Source: Devosia naphthalenivorans
GTDB lineage: Bacteria > Pseudomonadota > Alphaproteobacteria > Rhizobiales > Devosiaceae
Assembly (NCBI RefSeq): GCF_003056355.1
Contig: NZ_PYVW01000013.1
Location: forward strand, 62,001 to 126,000
Reading direction: 5' to 3'
Length of the DNA: 64,000 nucleotides
This document shows positions 25,305 through 33,640 of this stretch, piece after piece (position 1 is the first letter of the stretch; each line of letters opens with the position of its first letter). A program made the translations under genes and the position numbers. A model generated the notes under the pieces. The model did no database searches. It was not told the DNA's origin and was given only the letters and a program-made list of their open reading frames with translations.

Positions 25305-26198
25305 ATGACCATTGATGCGCCCGCGGGCGTTGCAATTGCCAAGACTTCCCTTCACGACCGCGACCAATCCTCCTATGTGGACTGGCCCGCGATCATCGCC
25401 GGCATCGTGTTGGCCTCCGCCATCAGCCTGGTGCTGATCAGCTTCGGTTCGGCCGTCGGCCTCAACTTCCTCGATTTCGGCTATGGCGATGGACCCAATC
25501 CGATCTTTGTCGGCATTGCGGCTGCCACCTGGTTCCTCTGGGTCCAGGTTTCCAGTTTCATGGCTGGTGGCTATCTGACCGGGCGCCTGCGCCGCCGCTA
25601 TTTCGACGCCAATGAAGACGAAAGCGATCTGCGCGACGGGGCTCACGGGCTGCTCGTCTGGGCGGGTGCTGCGATTCTGGGTACGCTGATTGCCGTCAAT
25701 GGCATCGGTGCAGCGGCCAACACGGTGGGTTCGGCAGCCTCGACCATCACCAATGCCGCTTCCAATGTTTCCGAAGGGGCCGCGGATTCGCTGGATCCTA
25801 ATGCTTATTTCGTTGACACCATGTTCCGCTCCAACCAGCCCACGGACGCCGCTGCAGCTCGTGACGAAGCCGGCCGCATCTTTGCCCAGGCGGCGCTTGG
25901 CGATGGTACGGTGCCCGAAGCCGACCGCGCCTATCTGGCCAATGTGGTCGCAGCCAATGCCGGCGTGCCACCTGAAGAGGCGCAGGCCCGTGTCGACCAG
26001 GCGATTGCCGGCATCGAAGCTGCTCGCCAGCAGGCGGCGGATGCGGCTCGGATTGCCCGGAATACGGCGATTATCGGGGCTTTCCTGCTCGCCGCGTCGC
26101 TGCTGGTGTCGGCCATCGGAGCGTTCTGGGCGGCCCAGAAGGGCGGCAATCATCGCGACGATAACACCGTACATCCCGGCGTTTTCCGCCGCTTCTAG
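25305..26198 (+). CDS. Membrane protein of unknown function (PhnA-like rhizobial family)
   Basis: A 297-residue protein. Membrane segments lie at about residues 28-50 (WPAIIAGIVLASAISLVLIS), 67-95, 115-135 and 258-280. An Ala-rich, partly coiled extracytoplasmic or cytoplasmic region (about 140-255) contains repeated acidic/Ala helices such as AAAARDEAGRIFAQAALGDG. I associate it with a rhizobial family sometimes labelled PhnA-like, but no activity is known. Flanking peptides of 24 and 25 residues, each with its own ribosome binding site, suggest a small membrane complex. Confidence 0.65.
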   Translation: MTIDAPAGVAIAKTSLHDRDQSSYVDWPAIIAGIVLASAISLVLISFGSAVGLNFLDFGYGDGPNPIFVGIAAATWFLWVQVSSFMAGGYLTGRLRRRYFDANEDESDLRDGAHGLLVWAGAAILGTLIAVNGIGAAANTVGSAASTITNAASNVSEGAADSLDPNAYFVDTMFRSNQPTDAAAARDEAGRIFAQAALGDGTVPEADRAYLANVVAANAGVPPEEAQARVDQAIAGIEAARQQAADAARIARNTAIIGAFLLAASLLVSAIGAFWAAQKGGNHRDDNTVHPGVFRRF

Positions 26199-26219
26199 AG
26201 GGCAAGAAAGGATACATCC

Positions 26220-26297
26220 ATGCTTCGTGGTATCGGACTTTGGCTTCTGGGCGTGCCGATCTGGCTGATCATCATCATCGTGCTCTTCCTGAATTAG
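26220..26297 (+). CDS. 25-residue single-pass membrane peptide
   Basis: Starts MLRGIGLWLLGVPIWLIIII and ends VLFLN. AAAGGA stands 6 bp before the ATG, a strong ribosome binding site, 21 bp after the preceding membrane gene. It is one predicted membrane helix with a short basic N-terminus. A hairpin terminator follows immediately, which supports a real transcribed gene. Function unknown. Confidence 0.7.
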   Translation: MLRGIGLWLLGVPIWLIIIIVLFLN

Positions 26298-26305
26298 GAA
26301 GCGAG

Positions 26306-26336
26306 AAAGCGGGGTTCATGCCCCGCTTTTTCTTTT
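26306..26336 (+). terminator. Rho-independent terminator of the membrane trio
   Basis: Stem AAAGCGGGG/CCCCGCTTT (26306-26314 with 26321-26329), 6-base loop, then a T-rich tail TTTCTTTT. It begins 8 bp after the 25-residue peptide's stop codon. Confidence 0.88.
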
Positions 26337-26369
26337 ATTCTGCTTCGTTTTTGCTGCGAGCTTGCCCAG

Positions 26370-27278
26370 CTAAAGATTGAAAACGCGTCGGGGTTGGAAC
26401 TGCCCGAACGCGACCGAGCCGGTTGCCAGCACCTCGCCCTTGTAACTGGCCCAGCATTCATCGACCGAAGCAGGCGCACCGGCCCCGGTCAGCAGCACCG
26501 CATTGCCGTGCCGCACGGCGCTGGCCTGGTGCGGATCGAGCCGAATTTCGGGCAGGTCGGTGAAGCCGGACCAAACCGGCTTGAGCAACGCATCGCGTTC
26601 GGCGCAGTCCAGCGCCTCCAACTGTTCGATGGTCACCGCATCTTCATCATGGAACGGCCCGACCGCTGCCCGGTGCAGCAGTGATACATGGCCCCGCGTG
26701 CCCAGTGCCTCGGCGATGTCCCGCGCTAGGGAGCGCACATAGGTGCCCTTGCCGCAGGTGACTTCGAGTGTCGACTGTTCGGCGCCGTGATCGATCAGCC
26801 TTATGGCGTCCACGTCGATTTCACGCGGCTGCAGTTCCACCGCTTCGCCGGCCCGTGCCAGATCATAGGCGCGTTCGCCATCGATCTTGAGGGCGGAAAA
26901 GATCGGCGGCCGCTGCAAAATGGTGCCGGTGAACTGCGGCAGGATGGCTTCGAGAGCCGCACGTTCCGGCCGGACCTCGGAGGTGAAGATCACTTCGCCC
27001 TCGGCATCGTCGGTGGTCGTCGCCTCGCCCCATTTTATCGCGAAGCGGTAGATCTTGGTGCCGTCCTGCACCTGGGGCACGGCCTTGGTCGCTTCTCCAA
27101 GGGCAATCGGCAGGATGCCGGTCGCCAGTGGGTCGAGCGTTCCGGCGTGCCCAGCCTTGGCAGCGCTGAACAGCCAGCGGATTTTGCCGACGGCCTGGGT
27201 GGAAGTCATGTTGAAAGGCTTGTCGAGCACGACCCAGCCGGAAATCGGGCGCTTGACCCGCTTGGGCTGGGCGCTCAA
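26370..27278 (-). CDS. truB: tRNA pseudouridine(55) synthase
   Basis: A 302-residue enzyme that makes pseudouridine at position 55 of the tRNA T-loop. The catalytic Asp is in [20 protein letters not shown]. The TruB-specific [20 protein letters not shown] and [19 protein letters not shown] motifs are present. It overlaps rbfA by 4 bp in the standard rbfA-truB order; rpsO does not follow on this side. Length is normal. Confidence 0.97.
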   Translation of the reverse strand: MSAQPKRVKRPISGWVVLDKPFNMTSTQAVGKIRWLFSAAKAGHAGTLDPLATGILPIALGEATKAVPQVQDGTKIYRFAIKWGEATTTDDAEGEVIFTSEVRPERAALEAILPQFTGTILQRPPIFSALKIDGERAYDLARAGEAVELQPREIDVDAIRLIDHGAEQSTLEVTCGKGTYVRSLARDIAEALGTRGHVSLLHRAAVGPFHDEDAVTIEQLEALDCAERDALLKPVWSGFTDLPEIRLDPHQASAVRHGNAVLLTGAGAPASVDECWASYKGEVLATGSVAFGQFQPRRVFNL

Positions 27279-27682
27279 TGCTCGTCGCCACCGTCTTCGT
27301 CGAGGTCGCGCTGCACTTTTTCGGAGCGCAACAGCGAATCGATGCGGCTGGCTTCCTCGAAGGTATCGTCGACATGGAAGCGCATTTCGGGCGCATATTT
27401 CATGTTGATCTGGGGCGCGACGCGGCCGCGGATGAATTTGCGGTGCCGGTTCAGCGCCGCAACGATTTCCTCGGCATGCTCGCCGCCCAGCGGCATGATA
27501 TAGGCGTTGGCGATCTTGAGATCGGGGCTCATGCGCACTTCGGGAACGGTGATGACCGCGCCGTGCAGGGCGTCGTCTTCCACGTCGCCGCGCTGGAATA
27601 TGGCGGCGAGCGCGTGGCGCACCAGTTCGCCCACGCGCAGGCTCCGCTGCGAAGGGCCGGATGGCTTGTTGTCTTTGCTCAT
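27275..27682 (-). CDS. rbfA: 30S ribosome-binding factor A
   Basis: A 135-residue KH-fold assembly factor that binds immature 30S subunits near the 5' end of 16S rRNA. The family motif [19 protein letters not shown] and the core RRVAPQ-like segment [20 protein letters not shown] are present. The acidic tail ([11 protein letters not shown]) is common in rhizobial RbfA. It is translationally coupled to truB by a 4-bp overlap. Confidence 0.96.
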   Translation of the reverse strand: MSKDNKPSGPSQRSLRVGELVRHALAAIFQRGDVEDDALHGAVITVPEVRMSPDLKIANAYIMPLGGEHAEEIVAALNRHRKFIRGRVAPQINMKYAPEMRFHVDDTFEEASRIDSLLRSEKVQRDLDEDGGDEH

Positions 27683-27713
27683 TGCCCGGAATTAGGCTCT
27701 CCGGGCGTTCCCG

Positions 27714-28394
27714 TCAATCCGCGCGTGTTAAGCGCGGCTCGGCCCGAAGCTGCTGGGCCGTGGCCTCAACGACGCTGGTTTCCACCGGCCAGGAGGATGG
27801 ATCGGCTGGATCGAACGATTTGCCGCGCCATTGCTGGAAGATCAGCGCCACCGCATCGCCGTCCTTGCGGAAGCTCATGACCATGACTTCGCCTAGCCCT
27901 TCATAGGTGCGCAGGCGCGGATCGAAGGCGCCGCAGACATAGCCCAGCGGCGCCAGATCGCCGCCCTCGTCGGCGCCAAGCTGAAAGAAACCGGCGCGCT
28001 GGGGATCGCAATTGCGGGCAAAACCGCTGATGACCGCATCGCGATAGCTGGTGAGATCGAAACTGGAATCGGTGCTGAGGCGGACGCCATAGAGCGAGGT
28101 CCACAGCGCCTCGCCTTCGCCCTGAGGATAGATCTCGAGCAGCGCTTCGCCTTCTGCCGCGCGGAATGTTGCGTCCACCATGGCCATGATGTCGTCCGAC
28201 TGGCTCCCTGGCGTATCGAGCCAGTGGGGCGCGGGCAGCCAAAGCTCATAGCCTTGAGTCTCGAGCAGAAGACCGCCCTGTTCGTCGCTCAGCGGTGGTT
28301 CGCTGCGCAATTGGGCAAGGGCCGGGCTGGCTAGCCCCATGAGGGCCGCCGCCATCGATACAATTCTGAGCACGCCCATGGCCGGCATTTCCAT
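27714..28394 (-). CDS. Secreted protein of unknown function
   Basis: A 226-residue protein with an N-terminal Sec signal (VLRIVSMAAALMGLASPALA, cleaved near residue 27). The mature part starts with LRSEPPLSDEQGG and contains the phrase YELWLPAPHWLDTP. One Cys pair (NCDP and YVCG) could form a disulfide. I recognise no characterised domain. It stands alone between rbfA and the dehydrogenase on the same strand. Likely periplasmic. Confidence 0.6.
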   Translation of the reverse strand: MEMPAMGVLRIVSMAAALMGLASPALAQLRSEPPLSDEQGGLLLETQGYELWLPAPHWLDTPGSQSDDIMAMVDATFRAAEGEALLEIYPQGEGEALWTSLYGVRLSTDSSFDLTSYRDAVISGFARNCDPQRAGFFQLGADEGGDLAPLGYVCGAFDPRLRTYEGLGEVMVMSFRKDGDAVALIFQQWRGKSFDPADPSSWPVETSVVEATAQQLRAEPRLTRAD

Positions 28395-28504
28395 CTCGCA
28401 ATCGGCTGCAATCTGCGGAACGATTAGGTGGCAAGGAGGGGTCTAGCAAGCGTTGCACCCCATGGCGTCACCGATGAACTCGCCGGTGCGTATTTGTGGC
28501 AACA

Positions 28505-29530
28505 CTAAGGGCGCGGTGCCAATGGCGTCTTGTGCGATCCCTCCGGCAGCACGCGGTGCGGTGGCTGATGGCCATCCATGAAGGCGCGAATATTGACGAT
28601 CACCGTCTCTCCCATTTCCACCCGCGCCTCCAGCGTTGCCGAGGCCATATGGGCCGTCAGCACCACCCGGTTGGCTTCGGCGAGCGCAAGCAGGCGCGGA
28701 TCGATGCCGCTCCGGTGCTCGAAAACATCAAGCGCCGCGCCGCTGAGATGCCCATCTTCGATGGCGTCGAGCAATCCGGGTTCGTCCAGCAGTTCCGGCC
28801 GGCTGACATTGACCACGAAGCTGCCGCGCTTCATGCGCCGCATGCGGTCCGCCGACAGCAGATGATAAGTCTCGCGGGTCAGCGGGGTGTGGAGCGACGC
28901 GATGTCGACAGCTTCGAGCATGGCGTCGAAATCGGGCCAATAGGTCGCTTCGAGCGGCTCTTCGATGGCCGGGGGCCGGCGATTGCGGGAAAAATAATGG
29001 ATATTGAGCCCGAAAGCCCGGGCGCGTTGCGCCACCGCCGTGCCGATGCGGCCCATGCCGACAATGCCCAGCGCCTTGCCGCGCAGGCGATGGCCCAGCA
29101 TGGAGGTCGGTGACCAGCCGGCCCATTGCCGGTCCCGCACCAGCATCTGGGTGCCTTCGACCAGGCGCCGCGGCAATGCCAGCATCAGCACCATGGCCAT
29201 GTCGGCGGTGTCTTCGGTCAGAACGCTTGGGGTATTGGTGACGGTCAAACCGGCCGCCCTGGCTGCTTCCACGTCGATATTGTCGACGCCATTGCCGAAC
29301 TGGGCGATCAGCCGCACCGATTTGGGCAGGCGCGCGATAAGGGCGGCATCGATCTTGTCGGTGATGGAGCTGACCAGCACGTCCTTGCCTTCGAGCCCGG
29401 CGACGATGTCGTCGGCCGTCAGGGTCACGTCGGCGTCGTTGACGTCGGTTTCGAACAGGGTGCCCATGCGTGCCTCGATGGTATCGGGCAGGCGCCTTGT
29501 GACGAGGATCTTGGCTTTTTGGCTGCGCAT
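28505..29530 (-). CDS. D-isomer 2-hydroxyacid dehydrogenase (glyoxylate/hydroxypyruvate reductase type)
   Basis: A D-2-hydroxyacid dehydrogenase of about 341 residues. It has an N-terminal substrate domain, the NAD(P)-binding GMGRIGTAVAQRARAFG fold, a catalytic Arg in VNVSRPELLD, a Glu in the next strand and His near the end in VLTAHMASATLEAR. VLVTRRLPDTIEARM near the start is typical of glyoxylate reductases of rhizobia. The frame reaches 29569, but ATG 29530 gives the homologous start. The exact substrate (glyoxylate, hydroxypyruvate or another keto acid) is not fixed by sequence. Confidence 0.85.
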   Translation of the reverse strand: MRSQKAKILVTRRLPDTIEARMGTLFETDVNDADVTLTADDIVAGLEGKDVLVSSITDKIDAALIARLPKSVRLIAQFGNGVDNIDVEAARAAGLTVTNTPSVLTEDTADMAMVLMLALPRRLVEGTQMLVRDRQWAGWSPTSMLGHRLRGKALGIVGMGRIGTAVAQRARAFGLNIHYFSRNRRPPAIEEPLEATYWPDFDAMLEAVDIASLHTPLTRETYHLLSADRMRRMKRGSFVVNVSRPELLDEPGLLDAIEDGHLSGAALDVFEHRSGIDPRLLALAEANRVVLTAHMASATLEARVEMGETVIVNIRAFMDGHQPPHRVLPEGSHKTPLAPRP

Positions 29531-29649
29531 CAGTTCCCGGGGCAGCGTCGCGCGGGTGTGGAAAACCAAGCCCTTCAGCGACCATTAAGGATCATGGCGT
29601 AGTGATAGGGCAATTCCTTTTCTTCTGCAAAGTCATGTTTGACGAGACC

Positions 29650-30210
29650 ATGCGATATGGCTCCAGCCCATTGATCCAAGCTTTCATCCGCCGAATCTTC
29701 TGGCTTCCGCTGGCCATGCTGCTGCTGGCAATCCCCAGCCTTGCGCAGGAAAATCCAAGCGGCCTTCCCCTGCCGCGCTTTGCCACGACCCGGTCCGAAC
29801 CCATCAATGTGCGCGTGGGACCCGGCACCAAATACGATGTGTCCTGGACCTATCTCAAATCCGGCATTCCAGTGGAAATCGTCCAGGAGTTCGATACCTG
29901 GCGCAAGATTCGGGACGTCGATGGCGCCGAAGGCTGGGTGCACCAGAACCTCCTCTCAGGCGCGCGTGCCGGCTACGCCACCCCGATCATGGCCAATGGC
30001 GAGATCGCCCTGCGCTCCAACCGCTCGGACGAAAGCGGCGTGCGGGCACGGCTGGGAGCGGGCTTCAAGGTGGTGATCAAGGAATGCGACGGCACCTGGT
30101 GCGACGTCACCGCCATCCACCAGGACCAGAACGGCCGCGGCACCAGCTATTCGGGCTATCTGCACCAGGAAGAACTCTGGGGCGTATATCCGAAAGAGGT
30201 TTTTGAGTGA
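29650..30210 (+). CDS. Exported bacterial SH3-domain protein
   Basis: About 186 residues with an N-terminal signal peptide or anchor (FIRRIFWLPLAMLLLAIPSL). Two SH3-like modules follow: the first about residues 40-105 (EPINVRVGPGTKYDVSWTYL through GWVHQNLLSG), the second about 110-180 (LRSNRSDESGVRARLG, ending GYLHQEELWGVYPKE). The domain usually targets peptidoglycan. Alternative in-frame starts are ATG 29635 and GTG 29602; the signal peptide favours 29650 or 29635. Divergent from the dehydrogenase. Confidence 0.82.
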   Translation: MRYGSSPLIQAFIRRIFWLPLAMLLLAIPSLAQENPSGLPLPRFATTRSEPINVRVGPGTKYDVSWTYLKSGIPVEIVQEFDTWRKIRDVDGAEGWVHQNLLSGARAGYATPIMANGEIALRSNRSDESGVRARLGAGFKVVIKECDGTWCDVTAIHQDQNGRGTSYSGYLHQEELWGVYPKEVFE

Positions 30211-30235
30211 GTTGGGTGTGAGGCCAAACTCGATC

Positions 30236-30324
30236 GTCACCCTTGGGCTTGACCCAAGGGTTCCGCACTTATGTCTTATGATGGATGAGTGAAGTGCCCT
30301 CGGGTCGAGCCCGAGGGTGACGAG
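30236..30324. repeat. Type A-like palindromic intergenic repeat, copy 3
   Basis: CGTCACCC-TTGGGCTTGACCCAAGGG on the left and CCCTCGGGTCGAGCCCGAGGG-TGACGAGCG on the right. The outer GTCACCC/GGGTGAC and the inner arms are both inverted. It lies directly after the SH3 gene. Confidence 0.75.
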
Positions 30325-30363
30325 CGGTGGATGCTGATGGTGTTTGCTTAAGCCCCGAGAGCT

Positions 30364-30604
30364 GCACCCCTCACCCTAGCCTCCCCACAGGGGGAGTGTT
30401 CACTTTGGCCGTATGCATCAGATTTATCCCCGCCTACCGTGTTTCCCTCGGGCTTGACCCGAGGGCCACGTCCCTCAAGCACAACCGCTCCGGCGAGGGC
30501 TCCCGGAGTGGCCCTCGGGTCAAGCCCGAGGGCAGCACGGCGTTTTTGATTATATCGCGCCGCTGGCAAGCGCTCGGCGTGAACGCTCCCCTGAGGAGTT
30601 AAGG
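30364..30604. repeat. Composite intergenic repeat (type B remnant plus type A copy 4)
   Basis: The left part (CCCTCACCCTAGCCTCCCC ... TTTGGCCGTATGCATCAGATT ... CCCCGCCTACCGTG) matches the end of the window at 63938-64000. The right part (30437-30560) is a type A element nearly identical to 5803-5926, including GGGCAGCACGGxGTTxTTGAT. No gene lies in 30211-30648 apart from these repeats. Confidence 0.8.
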
Positions 30605-30648
30605 GTGAGGGTGCAATGCCTCAGCTTCCCCAGCCCACGGCAACAATC

Positions 30649-31434
30649 CTATCCCATCTCCGCCAAGGCATTGGCCGTCTGCCGCGCCACCCGCACCGCA
30701 TTGTCCTGCTTCGGACAGGTCGCGCAGAGGCGGTCCGGATCGATCAGATAATCGAGGCAACATCCCTTGCGCTTGACGATCAAGAGCTGCCGCCCCTTAG
30801 CCTCCACCCGCTCCAGCGTTCCCTGCCCCGTCAGCCCAAGCGCCTGCATCCACGCTCCGGCGAACGTCTCGATCTGCTCGGGGCTCAAGTCGCGGCGCCT
30901 GTGCCCCAGCCAGACCATGAGACCCAGCATGCGATCGGCCAGAAGCCGCCTCGCCGGAAGGGGGCGGAGCTTCTCGAGTGCGTTGACCTCGTCCAGCATG
31001 ATCTCGCTGACAGCCCTCAACTGGCCTGCCGCGTGTTCGATCATCGCCTCAATTGAACCGCTCCACATCGGGCGCACAGCCAGACGGAAACCGTCTATGT
31101 ATAGACCTCGCCGCTGCTGGCTCAGCCCGCCCAAATCCGGCACGGCCCCGTGCAGATGCACGCCGGTCACCGCCAGATAGGCCGGCTGCCACAGCAGATT
31201 GGTCCACAGCCGGACGGCCCAGAACGCCGGGCCAGCCGCAGGGTAGCTGGCGGCAAGCGTATCGCGCAGCGCCCCAAGCACTGCGCTATTGTCCGCCCCC
31301 GGCTGGTACCAGCCCTCACGCGCTCCGCCGGGCTCGCCCTTCATGAATCCGGTAGCCTGGGCTGCCGTGGCGATCAGCCTCGTGGTGGCGCTGCTGGCGT
31401 CGTCGGCGCCGAAAAGAAAATTTCGTTTGGTCAA
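30649..31434 (-). CDS. FhuF-like siderophore-iron reductase
   Basis: A 261-residue protein whose C-terminus has the FhuF 2Fe-2S signature CC-x10-C-x2-C: Cys225, Cys226, Cys237 and Cys240 (KGCCLDYL ... LCATCPKQ). FhuF-type proteins reduce ferric iron in imported siderophores in the cytoplasm. The rest of the protein is weakly conserved alpha-helical sequence, as usual for the family. It apparently starts at TTG 31434, since no better ATG is found. No siderophore transporter is adjacent, so the partner system must be elsewhere. Confidence 0.78.
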   Translation of the reverse strand: MTKRNFLFGADDASSATTRLIATAAQATGFMKGEPGGAREGWYQPGADNSAVLGALRDTLAASYPAAGPAFWAVRLWTNLLWQPAYLAVTGVHLHGAVPDLGGLSQQRRGLYIDGFRLAVRPMWSGSIEAMIEHAAGQLRAVSEIMLDEVNALEKLRPLPARRLLADRMLGLMVWLGHRRRDLSPEQIETFAGAWMQALGLTGQGTLERVEAKGRQLLIVKRKGCCLDYLIDPDRLCATCPKQDNAVRVARQTANALAEMG

Positions 31435-31486
31435 GGAAAGGGTCCGGAACAGGTGCCCGCACCCTAACCTGCAAGCGGTGGCGCTG

Positions 31487-32242
31487 TCATGCAGCCTTGG
31501 CGGCGGCGATGGTGCGGCGCACTGCCTCGGTGTCGGTCAGGGTGATTTCATATTCCCGCTCCAGAGCAGTGCCGCCCATGCCAACGTGGGGATTGCGGAA
31601 GCCCATGCCGCTCTTGACCGTCTTGAGCGCGGCAAAGTGCATTTCATTGACGCCAGTTGCGGTGCGGATTGCCGCGATATTGCTTTCATCGAGGCCACCG
31701 CAGGCCATCACCACGATGCGGCCATCGGCCAGCATGGCTGTGTCCTTGAGAATATCGATGCCTTCCTGCGCGGTATCGCGCTGCCCGCTGGTCAGCACGC
31801 GATCGACACCGGCGCGGATCAGGGTTTCCAGCGCCTCGCGATAATCGTCCGTCATGTCAAAGGCGCGGTGGCAGGTCACCTTCATGGGCCGCGCCGCATC
31901 CACCAGCGCCTTGGTGCGCGCTTCGTCGATCTTGCCGTCGGCCGTCAGGCAACCGATCACCACGCCGGGAACGTTCAGCTCGCGCAGTGCCTTGATGTCT
32001 TCCAGCATGGAAGCAAATTCGAGCTCGGAATAAAGGAAATCCCCGCCGCGTGGGCGGATGATGACGTGGAACGGAATGGTCGCGACACGCAGCGCCTCAC
32101 GCACGACGCCAAGGCTGGGCGTCAACCCGCCTTCGAGCAGGCTGGCGCACAATTCCACCCGATCGGCACCACCCGCCTGGGCCGCCACAAGGCCATCAAT
32201 GCCTTCAACGCAGATCTCGATCTTGAATGGGTGGCGCGGCAT
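31487..32242 (-). CDS. cutC: CutC family protein
   Basis: A 251-residue TIM-barrel CutC protein. The N-terminal signature EICVEGIDGLVAAQAGGADRVELCASLLEGGLTPS is present in order. FHVIIRPRGGDFLYSELEF and TCHRAFDMTDD are the other family blocks. CutC is historically linked to copper homeostasis, but direct evidence is thin and the enzyme activity is unknown. Divergent from the GntR-ABC operon. Cytoplasmic. Confidence 0.93.
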   Translation of the reverse strand: MPRHPFKIEICVEGIDGLVAAQAGGADRVELCASLLEGGLTPSLGVVREALRVATIPFHVIIRPRGGDFLYSELEFASMLEDIKALRELNVPGVVIGCLTADGKIDEARTKALVDAARPMKVTCHRAFDMTDDYREALETLIRAGVDRVLTSGQRDTAQEGIDILKDTAMLADGRIVVMACGGLDESNIAAIRTATGVNEMHFAALKTVKSGMGFRNPHVGMGGTALEREYEITLTDTEAVRRTIAAAKAA

Positions 32243-32310
32243 GAGTGGTCTCCAATTGGTATTAGCGCAAGGAGAGCAATTGAGCTGGCAATGTCAATCG
32301 GCAATCGCGC

Positions 32311-32350
32311 TTGACACGGCGTATTAGTGTGCTACATCTATAGCACACTA
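32311..32350 (+). promoter_or_regulatory. Promoter -35 and palindromic operator of the GntR/ABC operon
   Basis: TTGACA at 32311-32316 is a consensus -35. The perfect inverted repeat TAGTGTGCTA-N6-TAGCACACTA (32325-32350) covers where the -10 should lie, ending 14 bp before the regulator's ATG. This is the layout of YtrA-type GntR repressors that autoregulate an ABC operon. Confidence 0.75.
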
Positions 32351-32364
32351 CACAGGCATTACAC

Positions 32365-32739
32365 ATGGATGACTTTCACACCAGCCAGCCGATCTTCGTA
32401 CAGATCCGGCAGCGGCTGGCCGAAATGATCCTGCGCGGCCAAGTGGCGGAAGGCGAGGCCCTGCCCTCGGTGCGCCAGATTGCCGGGGAACTTTCGGTCA
32501 ATCCGCTGACGGTCACCAAGGCCTTCGAAGCCCTGGTCGATATCGGCGTGGTGGAAAAACGCAGGGGATTGGGGATGTTCGTCAAAGCCGGCGCGCGGGC
32601 AGAACTGCTGGCGCATGAACGCGACAAGTTTCTGCAACAGGACTGGCCGCGCATCGCGACCCAGATCAAGGCCCTCGATCTCGACCTTTCCGATTTGCTC
32701 GCCGCCACCAAGCCGCGCCAGGAGCCGAACCATGACTGA
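32365..32739 (+). CDS. GntR-family regulator, YtrA subfamily
   Basis: A 124-residue regulator with an N-terminal winged helix (IRQRLAEMILRGQVAEGEALPSVRQIAGELSVNPLTVTKAFEALVDIGVVEKRRG, residues about 14-70). A short C-terminal helical dimerisation tail replaces the large ligand domain of other GntR proteins. This short form is the YtrA subfamily, which typically represses the ABC exporter genes encoded with it. It overlaps the ATPase gene by 8 bp (ATGACTGA) and has a perfect palindromic operator just upstream. Confidence 0.9.
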   Translation: MDDFHTSQPIFVQIRQRLAEMILRGQVAEGEALPSVRQIAGELSVNPLTVTKAFEALVDIGVVEKRRGLGMFVKAGARAELLAHERDKFLQQDWPRIATQIKALDLDLSDLLAATKPRQEPNHD

Positions 32740-33640
32740 GCTTTCTCCCCTTTCGCCTGATGTCGCGCCCATCGTTTCTGCCCGCGGCCTGCGCAAGAAG
32801 TTCGGCCGCAAGGAAATCCTGCATGGGCTGGATTTCGACATACCGCCCGGCCGCATCTATGGGCTGATCGGGCACAATGGCGCCGGCAAGACCACCACAC
32901 TCAATGCCATGCTGGGGCTGACCTCCTGCGAAGGCACCATTCGCGTTTTGGGCGAAGACCCCTTCGCCAAGCGCGCCAAGCTGATGGAAAACGTCGCCTT
33001 CATCTCCGACGTGGCCAGCCTGCCGCGGTTTTTGCGGGTGCGTGAGCTGTTTGCGCTGCTTAGCAATATCCACCCCAATTTCAGCCAGGAGAAGGCCCGC
33101 GAGTTCCTGCAGGGCACCGATATCAAGCCCGAAATGAAGATCAAGCACCTGTCCAAGGGCATGGTGGCGCAGTTGCACCTGGCCGTGGTGATGGCGATCG
33201 ACGCCAAGCTATTGGTGCTGGACGAGCCGACGCTGGGGCTCGACATTACCTATCGCAAGCGCTTCTACCGGCGGCTGCTGGAAGACTACATGACCGAGGA
33301 GCGCACGCTGCTCATCACCACCCATCAGGTGGATGAGATCGAGTTCATGCTGAGCGACATCATGTTCATCCGCGATGGCGATTTGATCCTCCATATGCAG
33401 ATGGAGACGGTGAACGACAAATTCGTGCAGCTGGTGGTCAACGAGCCCGAACACCAGACGGCCGCATGGGCGCACAATCCCGTTTACGAGGAAACCCGTT
33501 TCGGGCAGACCGTGATGATCTTCGATGGGGTGGATCGCGCTGTGCTTGAGCCGCTCGGCAAGCTTTCGACGCCGACCCTGTCGGACCTGTTCGTGGCCCT
33601 GATGCAGCGGCCCACCGCCAATCCGGAGGCTGCGCGATGA
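32732..33640 (+). CDS. ABC transporter ATP-binding protein (exporter type)
   Basis: A 302-residue ATPase. Walker A is GHNGAGKTTTLN, the signature region is HLSKGMVAQLHLAVVMA (SKGM in place of SGGQ), and Walker B is LLVLDEPTLGLD, with the H-loop in TTHQVDE. It has a C-terminal extension of about 70 residues. The degenerate signature is usual in the YtrB/CcmA-like ABC-2 exporter subgroup. Starts inside the GntR gene's end and overlaps the permease gene by 4 bp. The substrate is unknown; related systems export peptides or antibiotics. Confidence 0.9.
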   Translation: MTELSPLSPDVAPIVSARGLRKKFGRKEILHGLDFDIPPGRIYGLIGHNGAGKTTTLNAMLGLTSCEGTIRVLGEDPFAKRAKLMENVAFISDVASLPRFLRVRELFALLSNIHPNFSQEKAREFLQGTDIKPEMKIKHLSKGMVAQLHLAVVMAIDAKLLVLDEPTLGLDITYRKRFYRRLLEDYMTEERTLLITTHQVDEIEFMLSDIMFIRDGDLILHMQMETVNDKFVQLVVNEPEHQTAAWAHNPVYEETRFGQTVMIFDGVDRAVLEPLGKLSTPTLSDLFVALMQRPTANPEAAR

